Shown here in pieces: positions 1-8,845 of a DNA stretch of 64,000 nt. The DNA lies in assembly GCF_012928505.1 (NCBI RefSeq), contig NZ_JABBJN010000023.1:30701-94700 (forward strand), written 5' to 3'. Source of the DNA: Achromobacter sp. Bel. Its GTDB lineage: Bacteria; Pseudomonadota; Gammaproteobacteria; Burkholderiales; Burkholderiaceae_B. Position 1 is the first letter of the stretch. Each line of letters begins with the position of its first letter. Position numbers and translations under genes: made by a program. The notes under the pieces were generated by a model, which was not told where the DNA came from, ran no database searches, and saw only the letters and a list, made by a program, of their open reading frames with translations.

Positions 1-301
1 TGTCCACCGCAGCAACGCGCGTCACCGCGCCCGCGACGTCGTGACCCGCATGCGCGGCCTGATCCCGCGCCAGATGTTCGACGTGGTCATCCAGGCCGCC
101 ATCGGCGCGGAGATCATTGCGCGTGAAAACGTGAAGGCGCTGCGCAAGAACGTGCTGGCCAAGTGCTACGGCGGCGACATCTCGCGCAAGAAGAAGCTGC
201 TGGAAAAGCAGAAGGCCGGCAAGAAGCGCATGAAGCAGGTGGGTAGCGTGGAAATTCCGCAGGAGGCGTTCCTGGCCATCCTGCAAGTGGAAGACAAGTA
301 G
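1..301 (+). CDS. lepA: Elongation factor 4 (LepA), C-terminal part only
   Basis: An open frame enters from the left edge (codons in phase from base 2) and stops at 299-301, so about 99 C-terminal residues are visible. They include the basic tail with an [23 protein letters not shown] run and an ending of the kind [10 protein letters not shown], which is the C-terminal domain of LepA/EF4, the ribosome back-translocating GTPase. The GTPase domains lie outside the window. lepB starts 24 bases downstream on the same strand, the common lepA-lepB operon order, which supports the call. Confidence 0.93.
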   Translation, partial: VHRSNARHRARDVVTRMRGLIPRQMFDVVIQAAIGAEIIARENVKALRKNVLAKCYGGDISRKKKLLEKQKAGKKRMKQVGSVEIPQEAFLAILQVEDK

Positions 302-324
302 AACCAAAAGAAGGCGGTTAGCTG

Positions 325-1209
325 ATGAGTTGGAACTTTGCCCTGATCCTGTTTGTTCTGCTGGTCCTGACCGGCATTATCTGGGTGCTTGATCTGGCGG
401 TGCTGCGACGTGGTCGCGAAGCACGCGCCCAAGCAGCGATGGCGCAGTACGACGCGGCCCTGGTCGGAGACGCTCAGGAAGCCGAGCGCCTGCGCCGCGA
501 AGCCGGCGATGCCGCGCGGCGCGTGCCCTGGTGGATCGAGTACGCCGTCAGCTTCTTTCCCGTCATCCTGTTCGTCTTCATGCTGCGTTCGTTCGTCGTG
601 GAGCCGTTCCGGATTCCTTCGGGTTCGATGCTGCCCACGCTGCAGTCGGGTGACCTGATCCTGGTGAACAAGTTCAGCTACGGCTTGCGCCTGCCCGTGA
701 TCGACAAGAAGGTCGTGGAGATCGGCAAGCCCGCTCGCGGCGACGTGTTTGTGTTCCGCTACCCCGTGGATCCGGATGTGGACTACATCAAGCGCGTGGT
801 CGGCCTGCCGGGCGACGAAATCGCCTACCTGGACAAAAAACTGTACATAAATGGCGAATTGGTGCCGCATGTGCGCGACGGCGACTACTTCGAGCCGGAT
901 CGTGTCTCCTATATCGCACAATATAAAGAGAAGTTGGGCGATGTTGAGCACAAAATCCTGCTCGATGAGAACAAGCCGCAAGATTATTCGCCGATGTGGC
1001 AATTTCCCAACCGGGAAAACTGCCAATACAGCCGCAATGGGGTACGCTGCAAAGTACCTGAAGGCAGTTATTTCGCCATGGGCGATAATCGGGACAACAG
1101 CGCGGACAGCCGGTACTGGGGCTTCGTACCTGAATCCAATATCGTCGGACGCGCGTTCTTCATCTGGATGAATTTCAGCGATCTCAGCCGCATCGGCCGG
1201 TTCAACTGA
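325..1209 (+). CDS. lepB: Signal peptidase I
   Basis: A 294-residue inner-membrane serine protease that removes signal peptides from exported proteins. Hydrophobic segments at about residues 5-26 and 73-90 anchor it. The catalytic box reads PSGSMLPTL with the nucleophile Ser at residue 101, and the general base Lys is in YIKRVVG at residue 156. The C-terminal box [12 protein letters not shown] is also present. ATG at 325 follows lepA by 24 bases, and rnc begins 3 bases after the stop, so the genes are probably co-transcribed. Length and motifs are normal for S26 signal peptidases. Confidence 0.97.
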   Translation: MSWNFALILFVLLVLTGIIWVLDLAVLRRGREARAQAAMAQYDAALVGDAQEAERLRREAGDAARRVPWWIEYAVSFFPVILFVFMLRSFVVEPFRIPSGSMLPTLQSGDLILVNKFSYGLRLPVIDKKVVEIGKPARGDVFVFRYPVDPDVDYIKRVVGLPGDEIAYLDKKLYINGELVPHVRDGDYFEPDRVSYIAQYKEKLGDVEHKILLDENKPQDYSPMWQFPNRENCQYSRNGVRCKVPEGSYFAMGDNRDNSADSRYWGFVPESNIVGRAFFIWMNFSDLSRIGRFN

Positions 1210-1211
1210 TT

Positions 1212-1973
1212 ATGTCGCTAGCCACGCTAGAAAACCGCCTGGATCACCACTTCGGTGATGCAGCCTTGTTGGAACAGGCACTGACGCATCGCAGTCACGG
1301 TGCGCGCCACAACGAGCGATTGGAATTCCTTGGGGATTCCGTTTTGAACTTCGTCGTGGCAGCCATGCTGTTCGAGCGTTATTCCAAAATCGACGAAGGC
1401 GATCTGTCGCGGCTGCGGGCCAACCTGGTCAAGCAGGCGTCGCTGGCGGATATCGCGCAGCGCCTGGAACTGTCGCAGTACCTGCGCCTGGGCGAAGGCG
1501 AATTGAAGAGCGGCGGGTTCCGCCGGCCGTCCATTCTTGCGGATACGGTCGAGGCGCTGTTCGGCGCCGTCTTCCTGGACGCCGGATTCGACGCCGCGCG
1601 CCGCGTGATCGTGCGCCAGTACCAGCCGGTGCTGGCCTCGGTCGACCCCAAAACGCTGGGCAAGGACGCCAAGACCTTGCTGCAGGAATTCCTGCAAGGC
1701 CGCAAGCTGGCGCTGCCGTTGTATACGGTGGTGGCCACGCATGGCGCGGCCCACAGCCAGCAGTTCGAAGTCGAGTGCGCCATCCCGGCGCTCGAGATCA
1801 AGGTTATGGCGCCCGGCGCCAGCCGCCGCGCCGCCGAGCAATCGGCGGCCAAGCTGGCGTTGGAGGCCGCGTTGGCCATCAGCCCGGCGACCAAGGCTGC
1901 CCGCAAGTCGGGCAAGGCGCGCAAAACCGCGCAATTGTCGCTGCCCGTGGCAGTGGCTCAAGAGACTAAATGA
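1212..1973 (+). CDS. rnc: Ribonuclease III
   Basis: A 253-residue double-strand-specific endoribonuclease for rRNA and mRNA processing. The RNase III signature [12 protein letters not shown] lies at residues 34-45, with acidic metal-binding residues E35, E38 and D42. The catalytic domain fills roughly residues 5-150 and a double-stranded-RNA-binding domain residues 155-225. A basic Lys/Ala tail of about 25 residues follows. The start is 3 bases after lepB, and the stop overlaps the era start by 4 bases (ATGA), the classic translationally coupled rnc-era pair. Confidence 0.97.
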   Translation: MSLATLENRLDHHFGDAALLEQALTHRSHGARHNERLEFLGDSVLNFVVAAMLFERYSKIDEGDLSRLRANLVKQASLADIAQRLELSQYLRLGEGELKSGGFRRPSILADTVEALFGAVFLDAGFDAARRVIVRQYQPVLASVDPKTLGKDAKTLLQEFLQGRKLALPLYTVVATHGAAHSQQFEVECAIPALEIKVMAPGASRRAAEQSAAKLALEAALAISPATKAARKSGKARKTAQLSLPVAVAQETK

Positions 1974-2860
1974 GCGATACCCCTTTTCGTACTGGCTTCG
2001 TTGCCATTGTTGGCCGTCCCAATGTGGGCAAGTCCACGCTGACGAACGCCCTGATCGGTTCCAAGATCTCCATCGTGTCGCGCAAGGCGCAGACCACGCG
2101 CCACCGCATCCATGGCGTGCTGACGCGCGAGCACGAGCAGTTCGTGTTTGTCGACACCCCGGGATTCCAGACGCGCCATGGCGGCGCGATGAACCGCATG
2201 ATGAACCGCGTCGTGACGCAGGCGCTGGCCGACGTCGACGTGGTGGTGCATGTGGTGGAAGCCGGCAAATGGTCTGAAGGCGACGCCAAGCTGCTGCCGC
2301 TGTTGCCCAACCCCGAGCGCACGATCCTGGTCGTGTCCAAGATCGACGCGCTGAAGAACCGCGACGACCTGTTCGCCTTCGTCTCCAAGATCATGGCGCT
2401 GCATCCGTTCGGCGCCGTGGTGCCCGTCAGCGCCACCAAGAACCAGCAACTGGACCAGCTGCTGCAAGAAATCGCGAGCCGCCTGCCGGAAGGCGAGGCG
2501 ATGTTCGAAGAAGACACGCTGACCGACCGCCCCATGCGCTTCATCGCCGCCGAACTGGTGCGCGAGAAGATCTTCCGCCTGGTGGGCGACGAGCTGCCCT
2601 ACGGCTGCACCGTCGTCATCGAACAATGGGAAGAGACCAGCAAGGGCGCCAGCATCAATGCCTGCGTGGTGGTCGAACGCGACAGCCACAAGCCCATCTT
2701 GCTGGGCACGGGCGGCATGCACATGAAGCGTATTGCCACGGAGGCGCGGCAGGACATCGCCAAGCTGCTGGACAAGCCGGTTCACCTTGAGGTGTACATC
2801 AAGGTGCGCAAGGGCTGGTCCGACCGCGAGAGTGCGCTCCGCGACCTGGGCTATGAGTAG
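1970..2860 (+). CDS. era: GTPase Era
   Basis: A 296-residue ribosome-assembly GTPase that binds 16S rRNA. The P-loop GRPNVGKST is at about residues 15-23, G3 is the DTPG box, and the specificity box reads SKID rather than NKxD. A KH RNA-binding domain occupies roughly residues 200-290, including the [10 protein letters not shown] loop. The ATG overlaps the rnc stop by 4 bases, and its own stop lies inside the start region of recO, so the whole block is tightly coupled. Confidence 0.97.
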   Translation: MSDTPFRTGFVAIVGRPNVGKSTLTNALIGSKISIVSRKAQTTRHRIHGVLTREHEQFVFVDTPGFQTRHGGAMNRMMNRVVTQALADVDVVVHVVEAGKWSEGDAKLLPLLPNPERTILVVSKIDALKNRDDLFAFVSKIMALHPFGAVVPVSATKNQQLDQLLQEIASRLPEGEAMFEEDTLTDRPMRFIAAELVREKIFRLVGDELPYGCTVVIEQWEETSKGASINACVVVERDSHKPILLGTGGMHMKRIATEARQDIAKLLDKPVHLEVYIKVRKGWSDRESALRDLGYE

Positions 2861-3440
2861 ACGGGCGCCCCGCGTCCAGGATCGCCCGGGGTTTATGCTG
2901 CACGCCACCGCGTGGCGTGAGACTTCCCTTATTGTTCAGACGTTTTCCCGCGATCATGGCTGCGTGGCCATGGTCGCCAAGGGCGCCAAGCGCCCTTATT
3001 CCGTCCTGCGTCCCGTGTTGTCGGCCTTTCAGCCCTTGCTGCTGTCCTGGACCGGCAACGGCGAGGTCAAGACCCTGACCCGTGCCGAGATCGCCGGCAT
3101 CCGCCCGCTGACGGGCACCGCCCTGATGTCGGCCTGGTACATGAACGAGCTGCTCTTGCGCCTGTTGCCGCGCGAGGATGCCCACCCCCTGCTGTTCGAC
3201 GCCTACGACATGGCCCTGCAGCAACTGTCCAACGGCACCCGCGCCGCTGGCGCGCTGCGCCGCTTCGAATGGACCTTGCTGACAGAGACCGGCTACGGCG
3301 TCGATGAAGACGCCCCTGATTTCGAAGACCCGGTGATCGAACCGGCGCTGCGCCGCGACCTGCGGGAACGCCTGGCTGAGATCCTGGCCGGCCGGCCGCT
3401 GTCCACCCGGCGCGTGCTGATGGATCTGCAACGCATCTGA
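2853..3440 (+). CDS. recO: DNA repair protein RecO (short form)
   Basis: RecO helps RecR load RecA during gap repair. ATG at 2853 overlaps the end of era by 8 bases and gives [10 protein letters not shown] followed by an OB-fold with the typical run TSLIVQTFSRDHG and AKGAKRPYS. The middle helical part (YMNELLLRLLPRED) and RRFEWTLLTETGYG match the family. At 195 residues it is shorter than the usual ~240. After TETGYG the protein jumps almost directly to the C-terminal helix that ends in GRPLSTRRVLMDL, so the small zinc/beta region seen in many RecO proteins, including its cysteines, is absent. Confidence 0.9.
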   Translation: MSRRAPRVQDRPGFMLHATAWRETSLIVQTFSRDHGCVAMVAKGAKRPYSVLRPVLSAFQPLLLSWTGNGEVKTLTRAEIAGIRPLTGTALMSAWYMNELLLRLLPREDAHPLLFDAYDMALQQLSNGTRAAGALRRFEWTLLTETGYGVDEDAPDFEDPVIEPALRRDLRERLAEILAGRPLSTRRVLMDLQRI

Positions 3441-3458
3441 GCGCGCCGCGCGCCGCCC

Positions 3459-4367
3459 ATGACCTTCACGCTAAAACAGGTCGAGACCTTCCGCACCGTC
3501 TACGAGACGGAAAGCGTGACTGCCGCCGCCCGGCGGCTGGACGTGTCGCCCGCGACCGTCAGCGCCACGTTGGCTGCGCTGGAGGCCAGCATCGAACTGC
3601 GCCTGTTCGAGCGTGTGCGCCAGCGCATGCAGCGCACGCCCGAGGCTACGCTGTTGTATGAAGAAATCCGCCGCTTGAATGTCGGCCTGGAAAGCCTGGG
3701 CCGCAAGATCCGCGCGATCCGCGGCGCGGCCCAGCCGCGCCTGCGCATCGGTTGCATCCATGCCTACAGCGGCGCAGTCGTCAGCGACGCGATCTCGCGT
3801 TTCCGCGCGCGCTATCCGGATACGCCCTTGTACCTGCAGATCCGCGATTCCAATACTTTGCGCGACATGGTGGTGTCGGGCGAGCTGGACCTGGCCGTGG
3901 TGGCCGATGAATCCGAGCTGGAAGGGCTGCGCGGCCATCGCCTGGCCAGCTTGCGGGCGGTGGCCGTCTTTCCGGCAGGGCATGGGCTGGCGCGTCTGGC
4001 GTGCGTGGATTTTACGCATCTGGCCGGTCTGGACGTGATCGCCTTGAATGCCGAGGACGGGTCGCGCAAGCGGCTGGATTCGCTGCTGCGCCAGGCAGGA
4101 CAGAGCCTGAGGGTGGCGATCGAAACGCCATACTCGAACACGGTGTGCCAATTGGCCCTGGCCGGGCATGGCGTCGGCATCGCCAACCCGGCGACAGCGG
4201 TGGGCATGGAGGCCGCGGGTCTGTGCTACCGCCCGTTGACGGCCTCGGTGCATTTCGAGTGCCACATGATCCTGCATGGCAGCCGGCCGCTGTCGGAGGC
4301 CGGCAAGTTCTGGGCGACCTGCCTGCGCGGTGCACTGGCTCCGCTGGTGGACCGCTTCGGGGTCTAG
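3459..4367 (+). CDS. LysR-family transcriptional regulator
   Basis: A 302-residue LTTR. The winged-helix N-terminus (residues 1-65) contains the helix-turn-helix TAAARRLDVSPATVSATLAALE, followed by a periplasmic-binding-protein-like effector domain from about residue 90. It starts 18 bases after recO on the same strand and converges on the leftward PLP enzyme, with 18 bases between the two stops. The adjacent leftward cluster (4386-7464) is the most likely target, but there is no shared divergent promoter to prove it. The inducer is unknown. Confidence 0.9.
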   Translation: MTFTLKQVETFRTVYETESVTAAARRLDVSPATVSATLAALEASIELRLFERVRQRMQRTPEATLLYEEIRRLNVGLESLGRKIRAIRGAAQPRLRIGCIHAYSGAVVSDAISRFRARYPDTPLYLQIRDSNTLRDMVVSGELDLAVVADESELEGLRGHRLASLRAVAVFPAGHGLARLACVDFTHLAGLDVIALNAEDGSRKRLDSLLRQAGQSLRVAIETPYSNTVCQLALAGHGVGIANPATAVGMEAAGLCYRPLTASVHFECHMILHGSRPLSEAGKFWATCLRGALAPLVDRFGV

Positions 4368-4385
4368 GCGGCGCAGCGCCGGAGA

Positions 4386-5492
4386 TCAACCTCGGCGGCC
4401 GTCCGACGTCACCATCAGCACTACCGAGGATTCGGCATCCAGCACCCCGGAACGTCTGAGCCGGGACACGGCAGCCAACGCGGCGGCCGAAGACAGTTCG
4501 GTTGTGACCCCTCTGCGTTCAAGCCGCTGCTGTGCCTGGGCCGCAGCGGCGTCGGAGACTTCTACCGGCGTCCCGCCCGAACGTGACATGGCTTCCAGCG
4601 ATTGCAGCGTGCAGGTGCCGCCCGCGATGGAGTACTGGTCCGTGATCCCTTCCCACAGGCCGCGCGCGTCGCCCGCCGCACGGGCCCGCGACAAGCGGGC
4701 GTACGGCTCGACCGCGTGCAGGCGGGGCAGGCGCGCGATGCGTCCGCTTTGCAGCAGGTGCTGCCAGCCCAGGAAAATCCCCCACAGCAGATCGCCGCGC
4801 GCCGTCGGCACGATGATGTCGGTGGGGGGGCCGCAGGTGTCCAGGATTTCCTGGGCGATGGGCTTGTAGCCTTCCACGCCGTAGGGATGCGTGCCGACCG
4901 GCGGATTCAGATAGTTGGTGCCGGCGAACGCGCCGTGGTTGCGGCACAGGTCCGCCACGTAAGGCCAGCGGGCCAGGCTGTCCTCGAAGGCGCTGAGCTT
5001 GGCGCCGAAGCGCTGCATGGCCTCGCGCTGCCGCGGCGGGCAATTGCGGGTGATGGCGATGTCGGCCTGCAGGCCGGCGGCTGCGCAATAGGCCGCCAGC
5101 GAGACGCCGGCATTGCCGCTGGAGGCCGCCGCCACGCGGGTCGCGCCAGCCAGGCAGGCGCGCGACACCAGTTGCGCCGCCATGCGGTCCTTGTGGCTGC
5201 CCGTGGGATTGGCGCTTTCGCACTTGAGCCAAAGCTGGCCGATGCCCTCGGCACGCGCGAGATCCGCGGCTTCCAGGTTGGGCGTGGCCCCTTCGCCCAG
5301 CGTCAAGGGTGCCAGCACCGGCATGGGGATGGTGTCGTCCACGTCTGTGTCCGGGCCGTCGTAGCCGCATTCCAGGCTGGCGGGGTGGCCCGCCGCGAGG
5401 CAGCTTGGGCAGCCTTCAGGATAGTCGTCGGGCAGCCACAGGCTCGTGCAACGGATGCAGCGCAGGCCGGACAATCTAGGGTTCATCTGCAT
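4386..5492 (-). CDS. Threonine-synthase-like PLP-dependent lyase/synthase
   Basis: A 368-residue fold-type II PLP enzyme of the threonine synthase/serine dehydratase group. The N-terminus carries a zinc-ribbon-like CxxC...CxxC set (C12, C15, C28, C31). The PLP lysine is in NPTGSHKDR at K101, and the phosphate-binding loop is SSGNAGVS. It lacks the usual neighbours of a biosynthetic thrC (hom, thrB). It follows an M14 deacylase with only 3 bases between, and a Bug receptor lies further upstream, so a catabolic role on an amino acid released by the deacylase is more likely than threonine synthesis. The substrate is not readable from sequence. Confidence 0.75.
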   Translation of the reverse strand: MQMNPRLSGLRCIRCTSLWLPDDYPEGCPSCLAAGHPASLECGYDGPDTDVDDTIPMPVLAPLTLGEGATPNLEAADLARAEGIGQLWLKCESANPTGSHKDRMAAQLVSRACLAGATRVAAASSGNAGVSLAAYCAAAGLQADIAITRNCPPRQREAMQRFGAKLSAFEDSLARWPYVADLCRNHGAFAGTNYLNPPVGTHPYGVEGYKPIAQEILDTCGPPTDIIVPTARGDLLWGIFLGWQHLLQSGRIARLPRLHAVEPYARLSRARAAGDARGLWEGITDQYSIAGGTCTLQSLEAMSRSGGTPVEVSDAAAAQAQQRLERRGVTTELSSAAALAAVSRLRRSGVLDAESSVVLMVTSDGRRG

Positions 5493-5495
5493 GGG

Positions 5496-6476
5496 TCAAT
5501 ACTTGGATGCAAGGGAGTCCAGGGGAAGGGCGGGAGCGACCTGCAGCAGGCAGTCGCCGTCGTCGCTGCGGGCGATGGCACGCAGGCAGACGACCGTGCC
5601 GGCCTGGGGGCTGAGCAGGTTGCGCAGGGGCATGTCGGGGCGGACGGGTTCGATCAGGCGGCCGATGCGCTGGCCCGCCGTGACCGATTGCCCCAGTTCC
5701 ACGCTGGGCACGAATACCCCGGCTTCGCGCGCACGCAGGGTGGCGGCGGGCGCGTCCAGGTCATGGAGCCGGATTTTCGGGTGGCGGGGCAGGGGCAGGT
5801 CCGACAGCAGGCCCAGTTCGCCCAGGCATCCCAGCAAGCCGTCGCGGCAGCGGTCGGCAAGGCTGCTGCTGGTTTCCCTGCCGCCGCCGATTTCAGCGCT
5901 CAAGCGCAGTACGCCGTGGCGGCTGGCCGCGGCAGGCAAGGAGCCCGCTTCAGTGCCGCGGAAGAACACGCAATGCGGCATGCCGAAGGCCCGCGCCAAG
6001 GCGGGCAGGCGTTCGTCGTAGGCGTCCTCGCCGTAGCGGGTGATCACCGATGAGGGCAGGTAGCGCAGCGATGCGCCGCCGCTGTGGACGTCGACCATGG
6101 CCTGTACGCGGGGCAGCAGCCGCGCCTCGAGCGCGGCCGCCACGCTTTCGGTGTAGCCGCGCGCGGGCCCGCCCAGGAAGGCGCGGTTCAGGTTGCCGCC
6201 GTCGGCGGGCGACAGCCGCGTGCCCGCCAGCGAAGCTTCCGCGTTGACGGCGGGCAGCAGATAGACCGTGCCGCGTTGCAGGATGGCCGGCAGGTGGTGC
6301 CACAAGTCCAGGATGGCCGCCTGGCCTTCCCATTCGTCGCCGTGCACGCCGGCGATCAGGGCAACGGCAGGGCCGGGCCCCGCGTCGATCCGCAGCATGG
6401 GAACCGTGACGCGGCGATACGCCGATTCATTGGTGGCGGCGGCAACGGAGAAATCCTCCCGGCTCACGCGGACCAT
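5496..6476 (-). CDS. Succinylglutamate desuccinylase/aspartoacylase-family deacylase
   Basis: A 326-residue zinc-dependent M14-like amidase. The zinc ligands are visible as AGVHGDEWEG (H45, E48) and VDVHSGG (H131), with a later RLSAEIGG that can supply the catalytic Glu. This family removes acyl groups from N-acylated amino acids (AstE, aspartoacylase, ectoine-pathway DoeB). It sits between the Bug receptor gene (31 bases upstream) and the PLP enzyme (3 bases downstream), so import, deacylation and lysis of one compound is a coherent reading. The exact substrate is unknown. A second in-frame ATG exists at residue 27. Confidence 0.82.
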   Translation of the reverse strand: MVRVSREDFSVAAATNESAYRRVTVPMLRIDAGPGPAVALIAGVHGDEWEGQAAILDLWHHLPAILQRGTVYLLPAVNAEASLAGTRLSPADGGNLNRAFLGGPARGYTESVAAALEARLLPRVQAMVDVHSGGASLRYLPSSVITRYGEDAYDERLPALARAFGMPHCVFFRGTEAGSLPAAASRHGVLRLSAEIGGGRETSSSLADRCRDGLLGCLGELGLLSDLPLPRHPKIRLHDLDAPAATLRAREAGVFVPSVELGQSVTAGQRIGRLIEPVRPDMPLRNLLSPQAGTVVCLRAIARSDDGDCLLQVAPALPLDSLASKY

Positions 6477-6507
6477 GCGGCGGCTCCCCTCGGTGCGTGC
6501 GCCCGCT

Positions 6508-7464
6508 TCAATCCAGCGTGGCGGCCTTGATGATGCGCTCCCATTTGGGCAGCTCCTTGCGAATCTGGGTCTGTACGTCCTGGGGCGTCCCGCCCAGGGG
6601 CTCCTGGGAACGGCTGCGCAGTTCCTTCTCGACAGTCTCCGAACGTAGCGCCTGGTTCAACGCGGCGTTCAGGCGGGCGACGGCGGCGGGCGGCGTGCCG
6701 GCCGGCGCGATCAGCGCGCTCCAGGCCGACTGTTCGTAATCGGGATAGCCTTGTTCGGCCACCGTGGGTACGTCCGGGTTGGAGGCGGCGCGGGATTTGG
6801 TCGTGACGGCGAGCGCGCGCAGGCGCCCGTCCTTCAAGTTCCCGATCAGGGGCGGCAGGTTCTCCATCATGGCGTCGACATGTCCGCCCAGCAGGTCCGA
6901 CAACTGCGCGGCGGTCGCTTTATAGGGAATCTGGCGCACGGCGGCGCCGGTCTGGGCGATGAAGAGCTTCACGCCGACTTCGCTGGTCGTGCCGGGATCC
7001 GCCGAGGTCATGGTCAGGCGATCGGGCTGGGCACGGCTTGCTTCAATGAAGCTCTTGAGGTCACGGTAGGGCGAGGCGGCGTTGACCACGATGACGTTCG
7101 GGGTTTCGGCCACCAAACCGATGGGCGTCACGTCGCGGTCCAGGTCATAGAGCTGCTGCTTGAACAGGAAGCGGTGCAGCACCAGTGTGCCAACATGGGC
7201 ATAGCCGATGGTGTAGCCGTCGGCCGGGGCGCGCACCACGGCCTGCGTGCCGATGCGGCCGCCCGCACCGACCCGGTTTTCGACGACCACGGGCTGGCCG
7301 AGCTGGCGGCTCATTTCCTGGCCGATCAGGCGCGCGGTGATGTCCGCGTTGCCGCCCGCGGCGGCGGGCACGATCAGCGTGATGGCGCGCGTCGGATAGT
7401 CGGCTTGGGCGGATCCCGCGGCAAGGCAAAACGACAGGGCGGCAAGGCAGGCAGTGCGTTTCAT
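6508..7464 (-). CDS. Bug/TctC-family periplasmic solute receptor
   Basis: A 318-residue tripartite tricarboxylate receptor family protein. A signal peptide occupies residues 1-21 (MKRTACLAALSFCLAAGSAQA), followed by the typical start YPTRAITLIVPAAAGGNAD and the ENRVGAGGRIG motif. These receptors bind carboxylates or amino-acid derivatives in the periplasm and are greatly expanded in Bordetella/Achromobacter. No TctA/TctB membrane partners are nearby, which is usual for orphan Bug genes. It is first in a leftward cluster with the deacylase and PLP enzyme, which suggests it binds their substrate. Confidence 0.92.
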   Translation of the reverse strand: MKRTACLAALSFCLAAGSAQADYPTRAITLIVPAAAGGNADITARLIGQEMSRQLGQPVVVENRVGAGGRIGTQAVVRAPADGYTIGYAHVGTLVLHRFLFKQQLYDLDRDVTPIGLVAETPNVIVVNAASPYRDLKSFIEASRAQPDRLTMTSADPGTTSEVGVKLFIAQTGAAVRQIPYKATAAQLSDLLGGHVDAMMENLPPLIGNLKDGRLRALAVTTKSRAASNPDVPTVAEQGYPDYEQSAWSALIAPAGTPPAAVARLNAALNQALRSETVEKELRSRSQEPLGGTPQDVQTQIRKELPKWERIIKAATLD

Positions 7465-7554
7465 GACGAATCCCGAGACGTTAAGAGCTGCGCCATTGTG
7501 CGGTCGCGGCCTCGAGAATCCGTTTGTCTTGCACAGATGGATGTTCGGAAAAAC

Positions 7555-8841
7555 CTAATGGTTTGCGGTCTTGCGCGCGTCGGCTTGCTTTCCCAGGCCG
7601 TAGCCCACGGCGGCCGCGCCCAGGGCGACCACCGCGCCCAACAGCGCGATCAGCGCCGCGCCGTGCCCAAGCATGTCGACGCCTGCCTTGACCCAGCCGC
7701 TGGCCGCGTCGCCTCCGCGGTAGACCACAGTGTCGATGACGCTCTTGGTCTTGTACTTGTCTTCGGGCGGGACGGCCGTGAACAGCATCTCGCGCCCCGG
7801 CCGGATCAGGGCGTATTCGCCGGCCCGCCGCAGGATCATCGCGGCGGCCAGCACGCCGAAGACGGGAAACGCGGCCAGTGCCAGGAAGGACAGCCCTACG
7901 GCCAGCGGCACCGCCGTCAACAGAAAGCGCAGGCCCAACCGGGCGGCGACCCGGCCCGTGATGAAGACCTGCGACAACAACGCCAGCGTCTGGACGGTGA
8001 AGTCCAGCGCGCTGAAGACGCGAATGCGCTGGGCCGTGTCGGGGAACGTGTCGGCCACCAGCCGCGCCTGCTCCATGTACAGAAAGGTGTTCAGGGTGGC
8101 CAGCAGCACGACCAGGAGCGAAATGCCTAGCAGGTAGCGCGAGCGGAAGATGCGCGAGATGCCGGCCAGGACCGTGCCCTCGATGGGGCGCTGCATGTCT
8201 TCCGGGCCGGTTTCCGTGCGCGTGGCGGCACGCCATCGCAATAGCCACTGTTTGAGCGGGAGCGTGGCCGTCAGCAGCAGGGCCGACAGCAGCAGCAGCC
8301 CGGCGGGGCCCAGCGCACCTGCCAGCAGGGCGCCCAGCAGCGGGCCGCACAGGCCGCCCGCGCTGGCCCCGGCGGCGATCAACGCGAACAGGCGCTTGGC
8401 CGATTCCATGCGAAACACGTCGGCCATCAGGCTCCAGGCGATGGACACCACGAACAGGTTGAACACCGACAGCCACACGTAGAATGCGCGGGCCGCCCAG
8501 ACGCTGTCGGGCCGCAGGTGGAGCAGGGCGGCGAATCCCGCCATGGTCAGCGCAAACAGGCTGTAGACCCAGGTGAGCAGGGTGGCGCGCGGCACGCGGG
8601 CCGACAGCCAGCCGAACAATGGCACCACGGCCAGCGTCGCGACGAACGTGGCGGTGAACAGCCACTGCAGCTGATTCACGCCCGCCTGGATGCCCAGGGT
8701 TTCGCGTATCGGGCGCAACATGAAATAGCCGCAGAACAGAAAGAAGAAAAAGGCGAAACCGCAGGCGGCGGGCGCGATTTCCTCGTCGTGGATGCCCAGC
8801 GCCCGTGCCGCGCGTCCACGCAGGGAGGTGGCGGCGGCCAT
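7555..8841 (-). CDS. MFS transporter, Npt1/Npt2-like group
   Basis: A 428-residue protein with about 12 hydrophobic segments. The early motif FMLRPIRETLGI followed by LQWLFTATFVATL is typical of the bacterial proteins annotated as Npt-like (NTP/NDP exchange-type) MFS members, here in a free-living organism. The last cytoplasmic stretch EDKYKTKSVIDTVVYRGGD also matches that group. The start is ATG at 8841. The upstream aldo/keto reductase ends 4 bases away, so the two are probably co-transcribed. A nucleotide substrate is not established; this is a family resemblance only. Confidence 0.8.
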   Translation of the reverse strand: MAAATSLRGRAARALGIHDEEIAPAACGFAFFFFLFCGYFMLRPIRETLGIQAGVNQLQWLFTATFVATLAVVPLFGWLSARVPRATLLTWVYSLFALTMAGFAALLHLRPDSVWAARAFYVWLSVFNLFVVSIAWSLMADVFRMESAKRLFALIAAGASAGGLCGPLLGALLAGALGPAGLLLLSALLLTATLPLKQWLLRWRAATRTETGPEDMQRPIEGTVLAGISRIFRSRYLLGISLLVVLLATLNTFLYMEQARLVADTFPDTAQRIRVFSALDFTVQTLALLSQVFITGRVAARLGLRFLLTAVPLAVGLSFLALAAFPVFGVLAAAMILRRAGEYALIRPGREMLFTAVPPEDKYKTKSVIDTVVYRGGDAASGWVKAGVDMLGHGAALIALLGAVVALGAAAVGYGLGKQADARKTANH

Positions 8842-8845
8842 GGGG

